Both the position numbers and the translations under genes were made by a program. A stretch of 64,000 nt of DNA from Osmia lignaria lignaria (taxonomy: Eukaryota > Arthropoda > Insecta > Hymenoptera > Megachilidae), in NCBI RefSeq assembly GCF_051020975.1, contig NW_027478165.1:8090001-8154000 (forward strand), in the 5' to 3' direction. A model generated the notes under the pieces. The model was given only the letters and a program-made list of their open reading frames with translations, was not told where the DNA came from and did not search any database. Below are positions 40,999-51,040 of this stretch, one piece after another. Numbering within the stretch: the stretch's first letter is position 1; each line of letters opens with the position of its first letter.

Positions 40999-41012
40999 AA
41001 AATGATGAGACC
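40999..41012 (+). other. 2-bp deletion, HOR copy 1
   Basis: AAAATGATGAGACC replaces AAAATGATAAGAGACC. The same deletion is at 43,895 and 46,791 in the next HOR copies, so it arose once, before the 9-unit block was multiplied. Confidence 0.93.
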
Positions 41013-41726
41013 TTTTTTGTAGAGAATTAAGTTTCCTACAATTTATGTTCTATGATATTTTTTGATCAGAAGCGTAGTTTTCGAGATATATCGAGATATT
41101 TGAAAGTTCCGAAGCCGCACCAACATAATAGAGGTACAGAAACACCGTGGCCCCTTTCTTTGAGATAACTCTGCACTAGTGCGAGCCGCAAATGCTACTT
41201 CCAGCTTAGCTGTGCAGAAGAAGAACAACAAGAAGAAGAAATATCTCGAAATATGTCCGTCAGGCCCCTTCCCTTGATATAAATCTGCAAATATCTCGGA
41301 AACGAAGCGAGCTATGGCAAAATCTTAAGAGACCTTTTTTGTAGAGAATTAAGTTTCCTACTTTTTATGTTCTATGATATTTTTTGATCAGATGCGTAGT
41401 TCTCGAGATATATCAAGATATTTAAAAGTTCCGAAGCCGCACCAACATAATAGAGATACAGAAACACCGTGGCCCCTTTCTTTAAGATAACTCTGCACTA
41501 GTGCGAGCCGCAAATGCCACTGCCAGCTTAGCTGTGCAGAAGAAGAACAACAAGAAGAAGAAATATCTTGAAATATGTCCGTCAGGCCCCTTCCCTTGAG
41601 ATAAATTTGCAAATATCTCGGAAACGAAGCGAGCGATGGCAAAATCTTGAGAGACCTTTTTTGTAGAGAATTAAGTTTCCTACAATTTATGTTCTATGAT
41701 ATTTTTTGATCAGATGCGTAGTTCTC

Positions 41727-41736
41727 GAGATATCTC
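41727..41736. repeat. GAGATATCTC palindrome, zone III variant (example)
   Basis: A single A-to-C change converts GAGATATATC to GAGATATCTC, a perfect 10-bp palindrome, inside a 16-bp segment (41,725-41,740) that is palindromic at 14 of 16 positions. It also creates a GATATC site. It recurs in 18 units of zone III. Confidence 0.85.
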
Positions 41737-43894
41737 AAGATATTTAAAAGTTCCGAAGCCGCACCAACATAATGGAGATACAGAAACACCGTGGCCCCTT
41801 TCTTTGAGATAACTCTGCACTATTGCGAGCTGGAAATGCCACTTCCAGTTTAGCTGTGCAGAAGAAGAACAACAAGAAGAAGAAATATCTCGAAATATGT
41901 CCGTCAGGCCCCTTCCCTTGAGATAAATCTGCAAATATCTCGGAAACCAAGCGAGCTATGGCAAAATGTTAAGAGACCTTTTTTGTAGAGAATTAAGTTT
42001 CCTACTTTTTATGTTCTATGATATTTTATGATCAGATGCGTAGTTCTCGAGATATCTCAAGATATTTAAAAGTTCCGAAGCCGCACAAACATAATGGAGA
42101 TACAGAAACACCGTGGCCCCTTTCTTTGAGATAACTCTGCACTATTGCGAGCTGCAAATGCCACTTCCAGCTTAGCTGTGCAGAAGAAGAACAACAAGAA
42201 GAAGAAATATCTCGAAATATGTCCGTCAGGCCCCTTCCCTTGAGATGTATCTGCAAATATCTCGGAAACGAAGCGAGCTATGGCAAAATGTTGAGAGACC
42301 TTTTTTGTAGAGAATTATGTTTCCTACTTTTTATGTTCTATGATATTTTTTGATCAGATGCGTAGTTCTCGAGATATATCAAGATATTTAAAAGTTCCGA
42401 AGCCGCACCAACATAATAGAGATACAGAAACACCGTGGCCCCTTTCTTTGAGATAACTCTGCACTATTGCGAGCTGCAAATGCCACTTCCAGCTTAGCTG
42501 TGCAGAAGAAGAACAACAAGAAGAAGAAATATCTCGAAATATGTCCGTCAGGCCCCTTCCCTTGAGATAAATCTGCAAATATCTCGGAAACGAAGCGAGC
42601 TATGGCAAAATGTTAAGAGACCTTTTTTATAGAGAATTAAGTTTCCTACTTTTTATGTTCTATGATATTTTATGATCAGATGCGTAGTTCTCGAGATATA
42701 TCAAGATATTTAAAAGTTCCGAAGCCGCACCAACATAGTAGAGATACAGAAACACCGTGGCCCCTTTCTTTGAGATAACTCCGCACTATTGCGAGCTGCA
42801 AATGCCACTTCCAGCTTAGCTGTGCAGAAGAAGAACAACAAGAAGAAGAAATATCTCGAAATATGTCCGTCAGGCCCCTTCCCTTGAGATATATCTGCAA
42901 ATATCTCGGAAACGAAGCGTGCTATGGCAAAATGTTAAGAGACCTTTTTTGTAGAGAATTAAGTTTCCTACTTTTTATGTTCTATGATATTTTTTGATCA
43001 GATGCGTAGTTCTCGAGATATCTCAAGATATTTAAAAGTTCCGAAGCCGCACCAACATAATGGAGATACAGAAACACCGTGGCCCCTTTCTTTGAGATAA
43101 CTCTGCACTATTGCGAGCTGCAAATGCGACTTCCAGCTTAGCTGTGCAGAAGAAGAACAACAAGAAGACGAAATATCTCGAAATATGTCCGTCAGGCCCC
43201 TTCCCTTGTGATATATCTGCAAATATCTCGGAAACGAAGCGAGCTATGGCAAAATGTTAAGAGACCTTTTTTGTAGAGAATTATGTTTCCTACAATTTAT
43301 GTTCTATGATATTTTTTGATCAGAAGCGTAGTTTTTGAGATATATCGAGATATTTAAAAGTTCCGAAGCCGCACCAACATAATAGAGATTCAGAAACACT
43401 GTGGCCCCTTTCTTTGTGATAACTCTGCACTATTGCGAGCTGGAAATGCCACTTCCAGTTTAGCTGTGCAGAAGAAGAACAACAAGAAGAAGAAATATCT
43501 CGAAATATGTCCGTCAGGCCCCTTCCCTTGAGATAAATCTGCAAATATCTCGGAAACCAAGCGAGCTATGGCAAAATCTTAAGAGACCTTTTTTGTAGAG
43601 AATTAAGTTTCCTACTTTTTATGTTCTATGATATTTTTTGATCAGATGCGTAGTTCTCGAGATATATCAAGATATTTAAAAGTTCCGAAGCCGCACCAAC
43701 ATAATAGAAATACAGAAACACCGTGGCCCCTTTCTTTGAGATAACTCTGCACTAGTGCGAGCCGCAAATGCCACTTCCAGCTTAGCTGTGCAGAAGAAGA
43801 ACAACAAGAAGAAGAAATATCTCGAAATATGTCCGTCAGGCCCCTTCCCTTGAGATATATCTGCAAATATCTCGGAAACGAAGCGAGCTATGGC

Positions 43895-43908
43895 AAAATG
43901 ATGAGACC
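43895..43908 (+). other. 2-bp deletion, HOR copy 2
   Basis: Copy of the deletion at 40,999, exactly 2,896 bp downstream. Confidence 0.93.
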
Positions 43909-46790
43909 TTTTTTGTAGAGAATTAAGTTTCCTACAATTTATGTTCTATGATATTTTTTGATCAGAAGCGTAGTTTTCGAGATATATCGAGATATTTGAA
44001 AGTTCCGAAGCCGCACCAACATAATAGAGGTACAGAAACACCGTGGCCCCTTTCTTTGAGATAACTCTGCACTAGTGCGAGCCGCAAATGCTACTTCCAG
44101 CTTAGCTGTGCAGAAGAAGAACAACAAGAAGAAGAAATATCTCGAAATATGTCCGTCAGGCCCCTTCCCTTGATATAAATCTGCAAATATCTCGGAAACG
44201 AAGCGAGCTATGGCAAAATCTTAAGAGACCTTTTTTGTAGAGAATTAAGTTTCCTACTTTTTATGTTCTATGATATTTTTTGATCAGATGCGTAGTTCTC
44301 GAGATATATCAAGATATTTAAAAGTTCCGAAGCCGCACCAACATAATAGAGATACAGAAACACCGTGGCCCCTTTCTTTAAGATAACTCTGCACTAGTGC
44401 GAGCCGCAAATGCCACTGCCAGCTTAGCTGTGCAGAAGAAGAACAACAAGAAGAAGAAATATCTTGAAATATGTCCGTCAGGCCCCTTCCCTTGAGATAA
44501 ATTTGCAAATATCTCGGAAACGAAGCGAGCTATGGCAAAATCTTGAGAGACCTTTTTTGTAGAGAATTAAGTTTCCTACAATTTATGTTCTATGATATTT
44601 TTTGATCAGATGCGTAGTTCTCGAGATATCTCAAGATATTTAAAAGTTCCGAAGCCGCACCAACATAATGGAGATACAGAAACACCGTGGCCCCTTTCTT
44701 TGAGATAACTCTGCACTATTGCGAGCTGGAAATGCCACTTCCAGTTTAGCTGTGCAGAAGAAGAACAACAAGAAGAAGAAATATCTCGAAATATGTCCGT
44801 CAGGCCCCTTCCCTTGAGATAAATCTGCAAATATCTCGGAAACCAAGCGAGCTATGGCAAAATGTTAAGAGACCTTTTTTGTAGAGAATTAAGTTTCCTA
44901 CTTTTTATGTTCTATGATATTTTATGATCAGATGCGTAGTTCTCGAGATATCTCAAGATATTTAAAAGTTCCGAAGCCGCACAAACATAATGGAGATACA
45001 GAAACACCGTGGCCCCTTTCTTTGAGATAACTCTGCACTATTGCGAGCTGCAAATGCCACTTCCAGCTTAGCTGTGCAGAAGAAGAACAACAAGAAGAAG
45101 AAATATCTCGAAATATGTCCGTCAGGCCCCTTCCCTTGAGATGTATCTGCAAATATCTCGGAAACGAAGCGAGCTATGGCAAAATGTTGAGAGACCTTTT
45201 TTGTAGAGAATTATGTTTCCTACTTTTTATGTTCTATGATATTTTTTGATCAGATGCGTAGTTCTCGAGATATATCAAGATATTTAAAAGTTCCGAAGCC
45301 GCACCAACATAATAGAGATACAGAAACACCGTGGCCCCTTTCTTTGAGATAACTCTGCACTATTGCGAGCTGCAAATGCCACTTCCAGCTTAGCTGTGCA
45401 GAAGAAGAACAACAAGAAGAAGAAATATCTCGAAATATGTCCGTCAGGCCCCTTCCCTTGAGATAAATCTGCAAATATCTCGGAAACGAAGCGAGCTATG
45501 GCAAAATGTTAAGAGACCTTTTTTATAGAGAATTAAGTTTCCTACTTTTTATGTTCTATGATATTTTATGATCAGATGCGTAGTTCTCGAGATATATCAA
45601 GATATTTAAAAGTTCCGAAGCCGCACCAACATAGTAGAGATACAGAAACACCGTGGCCCCTTTCTTTGAGATAACTCCGCACTATTGCGAGCTGCAAATG
45701 CCACTTCCAGCTTAGCTGTGCAGAAGAAGAACAACAAGAAGAAGAAATATCTCGAAATATGTCCGTCAGGCCCCTTCCCTTGAGATATATCTGCAAATAT
45801 CTCGGAAACGAAGCGTGCTATGGCAAAATGTTAAGAGACCTTTTTTGTAGAGAATTAAGTTTCCTACTTTTTATGTTCTATGATATTTTTTGATCAGATG
45901 CGTAGTTCTCGAGATATCTCAAGATATTTAAAAGTTCCGAAGCCGCACCAACATAATGGAGATACAGAAACACCGTGGCCCCTTTCTTTGAGATAACTCT
46001 GCACTATTGCGAGCTGCAAATGCGACTTCCAGCTTAGCTGTGCAGAAGAAGAACAACAAGAAGACGAAATATCTCGAAATATGTCCGTCAGGCCCCTTCC
46101 CTTGTGATATATCTGCAAATATCTCGGAAACGAAGCGAGCTATGGCAAAATGTTAAGAGACCTTTTTTGTAGAGAATTATGTTTCCTACAATTTATGTTC
46201 TATGATATTTTTTGATCAGAAGCGTAGTTTTTGAGATATATCGAGATATTTAAAAGTTCCGAAGCCGCACCAACATAATAGAGATTCAGAAACACTGTGG
46301 CCCCTTTCTTTGTGATAACTCTGCACTATTGCGAGCTGGAAATGCCACTTCCAGTTTAGCTGTGCAGAAGAAGAACAACAAGAAGAAGAAATATCTCGAA
46401 ATATGTCCGTCAGGCCCCTTCCCTTGAGATAAATCTGCAAATATCTCGGAAACCAAGCGAGCTATGGCAAAATCTTAAGAGACCTTTTTTGTAGAGAATT
46501 AAGTTTCCTACTTTTTATGTTCTATGATATTTTTTGATCAGATGCGTAGTTCTCGAGATATATCAAGATATTTAAAAGTTCCGAAGCCGCACCAACATAA
46601 TAGAAATACAGAAACACCGTGGCCCCTTTCTTTGAGATAACTCTGCACTAGTGCGAGCCGCAAATGCCACTTCCAGCTTAGCTGTGCAGAAGAAGAACAA
46701 CAAGAAGAAGAAATATCTCGAAATATGTCCGTCAGGCCCCTTCCCTTGAGATATATCTGCAAATATCTCGGAAACGAAGCGAGCTATGGC

Positions 46791-46804
46791 AAAATGATGA
46801 GACC
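46791..46804 (+). other. 2-bp deletion, HOR copy 3
   Basis: Copy of the deletion at 40,999, 5,792 bp downstream. No fourth copy exists at 49,687, which marks the right limit of the HOR. Confidence 0.93.
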
Positions 46805-48249
46805 TTTTTTGTAGAGAATTAAGTTTCCTACAATTTATGTTCTATGATATTTTTTGATCAGAAGCGTAGTTTTCGAGATATATCGAGATATTTGAAAGTT
46901 CCGAAGCCGCACCAACATAATAGAGGTACAGAAACACCGTGGCCCCTTTCTTTGAGATAACTCTGCACTAGTGCGAGCCGCAAATGCTACTTCCAGCTTA
47001 GCTGTGCAGAAGAAGAACAACAAGAAGAAGAAATATCTCGAAATATGTCCGTCAGGCCCCTTCCCTTGATATAAATCTGCAAATATCTCGGAAACGAAGC
47101 GAGCTATGGCAAAATCTTAAGAGACCTTTTTTGTAGAGAATTAAGTTTCCTACTTTTTATGTTCTATGATATTTTTTGATCAGATGCGTAGTTCTCGAGA
47201 TATATCAAGATATTTAAAAGTTCCGAAGCCGCACCAACATAATAGAGATACAGAAACACCGTGGCCCCTTTCTTTAAGATAACTCTGCACTAGTGCGAGC
47301 CGCAAATGCCACTGCCAGCTTAGCTGTGCAGAAGAAGAACAACAAGAAGAAGAAATATCTCGAAATATGTCCGTCAGGCCCCTTCCCTTGAGATAAATTT
47401 GCAAATATCTCGGAAACGAAGCGAGCTATGGCAAAATCTTGAGAGACCTTTTTTGTAGAGAATTAAGTTTCCTACAATTTATGTTCTATGATATTTTTTG
47501 ATCAGATGCGTAGTTCTCGAGATATCTCAAGATATTTAAAAGTTCCGAAGCCGCACCAACATAATGGAGATACAGAAACACCGTGGCCCCTTTCTTTGAG
47601 ATAACTCTGCACTATTGCGAGCTGGAAATGCCACTTCCAGTTTAGCTGTGCAGAAGAAGAACAACAAGAAGAAGAAATATCTCGAAATATGTCCGTCAGG
47701 CCCCTTCCCTTGAGATAAATCTGCAAATATCTCGGAAACCAAGCGAGCTATGGCAAAATGTTAAGAGACCTTTTTTGTAGAGAATTAAGTTTCCTACTTT
47801 TTATGTTCTATGATATTTTATGATCAGATGCGTAGTTCTCGAGATATCTCAAGATATTTAAAAGTTCCGAAGCCGCACAAACATAATGGAGATACAGAAA
47901 CACCGTGGCCCCTTTCTTTGAGATAACTCTGCACTATTGCGAGCTGCAAATGCCACTTCCAGCTTAGCTGTGCAGAAGAAGAACAACAAGAAGAAGAAAT
48001 ATCTCGAAATATGTCCGTCAGGCCCCTTCCCTTGAGATGTATCTGCAAATATCTCGGAAACGAAGCGAGCTATGGCAAAATGTTGAGAGACCTTTTTTGT
48101 AGAGAATTATGTTTCCTACTTTTTATGTTCTATGATATTTTTTGATCAGATGCGTAGTTCTCGAGATATATCAAGATATTTAAAAGTTCCGAAGCCGCAC
48201 CAACATAATAGAGATACAGAAACACCGTGGCCCCTTTCTTTGAGATAAC

Positions 48250-48298
48250 TCTGCACTATTGCGAGCTGCAAATGCCACTTCCAGCTTAGCTGTGCAGA
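48250..48298. repeat. Nested inverted repeat (potential hairpin) present in each unit
   Basis: The outer arms are TCTGCAC (48,250-48,256) and GTGCAGA (48,292-48,298), a perfect 7-bp match. The inner arms are AGCTG (48,264-48,268) and CAGCT (48,282-48,286). The inner stem can extend beyond a single C-C mismatch by two A-T pairs. A common variant with CTGGAA and TTCCAG removes that mismatch. The same arms are seen in units along the window, for example 2,214-2,262. It could form a cruciform in DNA or a hairpin in RNA, or be a dyad binding site. No function is shown by sequence alone. Confidence 0.75.
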
Positions 48299-48321
48299 AG
48301 AAGAACAACAAGAAGAAGAAA
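48296..48321 (+). repeat. Purine-rich GAA/CAA trinucleotide tract within the unit
   Basis: The pattern is (GAA)2-(CAA)2-(GAA)3 followed by ATATCTCG. It is almost all purine on the + strand. Variation across units is by substitution: GTATCTCG in some zone I units, an extra GAA replacing CAA near 60,866, 61,832 and 62,798, and CAACAACAAG near 59,900 and 63,764. I saw no unit in which the tract changes length. Confidence 0.85.
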
Positions 48322-50396
48322 TATCTCGAAATATGTCCGTCAGGCCCCTTCCCTTGAGATAAATCTGCAAATATCTCGGAAACGAAGCGAGCTATGGCAA
48401 AATGTTAAGAGACCTTTTTTATAGAGAATTAAGTTTCCTACTTTTTATGTTCTATGATATTTTATGATCAGATGCGTAGTTCTCGAGATATATCAAGATA
48501 TTTAAAAGTTCCGAAGCCGCACCAACATAGTAGAGATACAGAAACACCGTGGCCCCTTTCTTTGAGATAACACTGCACTATTGCGAGCTGCAAATGCCAC
48601 TTCCAGCTTAGCTGTGCAGAAGAAGAACAACAGGAAGAAGAAATATCTCGAAATATGTCCGTCAGGCCCCTTCCCTTGAGATATATCTGCAAATATCTCG
48701 GAAACGAAGCGTGCTATGGCAAAATGTTAAGAGACCTTTTTTGTAGAGAATTAAGTTTCCTACTTTTTATGTTCTATGATATTTTTTGATCAGATGCGTA
48801 GTTCTCGAGATATCTCAAGATATTTAAAAGTTCCGAAGCCGCACCAACATAATGGAGATACAGAAACACCGTGGCCCCTTTCTTTGAGATAACTCTGCAC
48901 TATTGCGAGCTGGAAATGCCACTTCCAGTTTAGCTGTGCAGAAGAAGAACAACAAGAAGAAGAAATATCTCGAAATATGTCCGTCAGGCCCCTTCCCTTG
49001 AGATAAATCTGCAAATATCTCGGAAACCAAGCGAGCTATGGCAAAATGTTAAGAGACCTTTTTTGTAGAGAATTATGTTTCCTACTTTTTATGTTCTATG
49101 ATATTTTTTGATCAGATGCGTAGTTCTCGAGATATATCAAGATATTTAAAAGTTCCGAAGCCGCACCAACATAATAGAGATACAGAAACACCGTGGCCCC
49201 TTTCTTTGAGATAACTCTGCACTATTGCGAGCTGCAAATGCCACTTCCAGCTTAGCTGTGCAGAAGAAGAACAACAAGAAGAAGAAATATCTCGAAATAT
49301 GTCCGTCAGGCCCCTTCCCTTGAGATAAATCTGCAAATATCTCGGAAACAAAGCGAGCTATGGCAAAATGTTAAGAGACCTTTTTTATAGAGAATTAAGT
49401 TTCCTACTTTTTATGTTCTATGATATTTTATGATCAGATGCGTAGTTCTCGAGATATATCAAGATATTTAAAAGTTCCGAAGCCGCACCAACATAGTAGA
49501 GATACAGAAACACCGTGGCCCCTTTCTTTGAGATAACTCTGCACTATTGCGAGCTGCAAATGCCACTTCCAGCTTAGCTGTGCAGAAGAAGAACAACAAG
49601 AAGAAGAAATATCTCGAAATATGTCCGTCAGGCCCCTTCCCTTGAGATATATCTGCAAATATCTCGGAAACGAAGCGTGCTATTGCAAAATGTTAAGAGA
49701 CCTTTTTTGTAGAGAATTAAGTTTCCTACTTTTTATGTTCTATGATATTTTTTGATCAGATGCGTAGTTCTCGAGATATCTCAAGATATTTAAAAGTTCC
49801 GAAGCCGCACCAACATAATGGAGATACAGAAACACCGTGGCCCCTTCCTTTGAGATAACTCTGCACTATTGCGAGCTGCAAATGCCACTTCCAGCTTAGC
49901 TGTGCAGAAGAAGAACAACAAGAAGAAGAAATATCTCGAAATATGTCCGTCAGGCCCCTTCCCTTGTGATATATCTGCAAATATCTCGGAAACGAAGCGA
50001 GCTATGGCAAAATGTTAAGAGACCTTTTTTGTAGAGAATTATGTTTCCTACAATTTATGTTCTATGATATTTTTTGATCAGAAGCGTAGTTTTCGAGATA
50101 TATCGAGATATTTAAAAGTTCCGAAGCCGCACCAACATAATAGAGATACAGAAACACCGTGGCCCCTTTCTTTAAGATAACTCTGCACTAGTGCGAGCCG
50201 CAAATGCCACTGCCAGCTTAGCTGTGCAGAAGAAGAACAACAAGAAGAAGAAATATCTCGAAATATGTCCGTCAGGCCCCTTCCCTTGAGATAAATTTGC
50301 AAATATCTCGGAAACGAAGCGAGCTATGGCAAAATCTTGAGAGACCTTTTTTGTAGAGAATTAAGTTTCCTACAATTTATGTTCTATGATATTTTT

Positions 50397-50960
50397 TGAT
50401 CAGAAGCGTAGTTTTCGAGATATATCGAGATATTTAAAAGTTCCGAAGCCGCACCAACATAATAGAGGTACAGAAACACCGTGGCCCCTTTCTTTGATAT
50501 AACTCTGCACTAGTGCGAGCCGCAAATGCCACTTCCAGCTTAGCTGTGCAGAAGAAGAACAACAAGAAGAAGAAGTATCTCGAAATATGTCCGTCAGGCC
50601 CCTTCCCTTGAGATAAATCTGCAAATATCTCGGAAACGAAGCGAGCTATGGCAAAATGTTAGGAGACCTTTTTTGTAGAGAATTAAGTTTCCTGCTTTTT
50701 AGGTTCTATGATATTTTTTGATCAGATGCGTAGTTCTCGAGATATATCAAGATATTTAAAAGTTCCGAAGCCGCACCAACATAATAGAGATACAGAAACA
50801 CCGTGGCCCCTTTCTTTGAGATAACTCTGCACTATTGCGAGCTGCAAATGCCACTTCCAGCTTAGCTGTGCAGAAGAAGAACAACAAGAAGGAGAAATAT
50901 CTCGAAATATGTCCGTCAGGCCCCTTCCCGTGAGATAAATCTGCAAATATCTCGGAAACG
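50397..50960 (+). repeat. Duplication at eleven-unit offset, copy 1
   Basis: Matches about 53,940-54,503 at 3,543 bp (11 units plus the 1-bp insertion at 53,375). Shared markers: GAAGAAGAAGTATCTCG (near 50,565 and 54,108), GTTAGGAGACC and TTTCCTGCTTTTTA. Copy 1 has a private TTTTAGGTTC near 50,697. Confidence 0.8.
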
Positions 50961-51040
50961 AAGCGAGCTATGGCAAAATGTTAAGAGACCTTTTTTGTAG
51001 AGAATTGTGTTTCCTACTTCTTATGTTCTATGATATTTTT

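Larger units (their letters stand above)
48146..48370 (-). other. Recurrent 74-codon minus-strand open frame, probably not a gene
   Basis: A frame of about 74 codons recurs on the minus strand in most units, ending in Arg-Glu-Leu-Arg-Ile or Arg-Lys-Leu-Arg-Phe. In ordinary units it contains no ATG: the first usable codon is TTG or GTG, just downstream of an in-frame TAG. 322 is not a multiple of 3, so it cannot read through into the next unit. Low complexity comes from the GAA/CAA tract, read as a run of Ser and Cys. About a dozen units carry stops or frameshifts in it, and some of these were copied with HORs. I see no known domain. The openness is best explained by high similarity among repeat copies. 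Confidence 0.85.
48229..48370 (+). repeat. Internal direct repeat, 28 bp, offset 114 bp
   Basis: The segments 48,229-48,256 and 48,343-48,370 both start with GGCCCCTT and share GAGATAA and TCTGCA. By eye 24 of 28 positions agree. Both are followed at unequal distance by GCGAGCT. This suggests that part of the monomer arose from an old internal duplication, because 114 bp is not a simple fraction of 322 bp. Confidence 0.6.
48172..48378. repeat. Three copies per unit of AAATATCTCG, one inverted
   Basis: AAATATCTCG occurs at 48,319-48,328 and 48,369-48,378, exactly 50 bp apart. The reverse complement CGAGATATTT sits near the unit start: exact in units with ATCGAGATATTT (for example near 841-860) and with one mismatch (CAAGATATTT) in this unit at 48,172-48,181. 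Such repeated motifs could be protein-binding sites or a relic of the monomer's origin. Neither is demonstrated. Confidence 0.6.
48143..48464 (+). repeat. Reference 322-bp satellite monomer with landmarks
   Basis: I use this near-consensus unit as a map. TGATCA is at 48,143-48,148 and CTCGAG at 48,160-48,165. A 28-bp motif starting GGCCCCTT is at 48,229-48,256 and again at 48,343-48,370. A nested inverted repeat spans 48,250-48,298. A purine-rich GAA/CAA tract lies at 48,296-48,321. The 10-mer AAATATCTCG is at 48,319-48,328 and 48,369-48,378. A T6 run lies at 48,415-48,420, and a second T6 run precedes the next TGATCA in most units. The last 60 bp or so are AT-rich. 322 bp is about twice 161 bp, so a dinucleosomal unit is possible, but the two halves are not similar to each other. 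Confidence 0.93.
39040..48780 (+). repeat. Nine-unit higher-order repeat, 2,896 bp, about 3.4 copies
   Basis: Units repeat every 2,896 bp, which is 9 x 322 minus 2. In TGATCA register the copies start at 39,133, 42,029, 44,925 and 47,821 (the last partial, ending near 48,780). The 2-bp deletion AAAATGATGAGACC is at 40,999, 43,895 and 46,791. Other markers at the same spacing are GAAGACGAAATATC, GTTTTTGAGATATATCG and GCCACTGCCAGC. Copies 2 and 3 appear closer to each other than to copy 1: both have ATTTTATGATCAG and AAATGCGACTTCC, where copy 1 does not. A second 9-unit amplification round is therefore likely. Confidence 0.95.

Noticed and set aside
48143..48464. CENP-B box in the monomer
   Set aside because: The closest stretches, around GCTTCGTTTCCGAG (minus strand) and TTTTCGAGATATATCGAG, lack the essential positions of the known TTCG-A-CGGG core. 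No match on either strand.
48143..48464. 5S rRNA, tRNA or SINE-derived repeat
   Set aside because: I could not find convincing A-box and B-box promoter elements or a tRNA or 5S-like fold. The T6 runs alone do not support a Pol III gene.
48143..48464. 161-bp half-unit (dimeric monomer)
   Set aside because: The two halves do not align. The only internal similarity found has an offset of 114 bp and covers about 28 bp.
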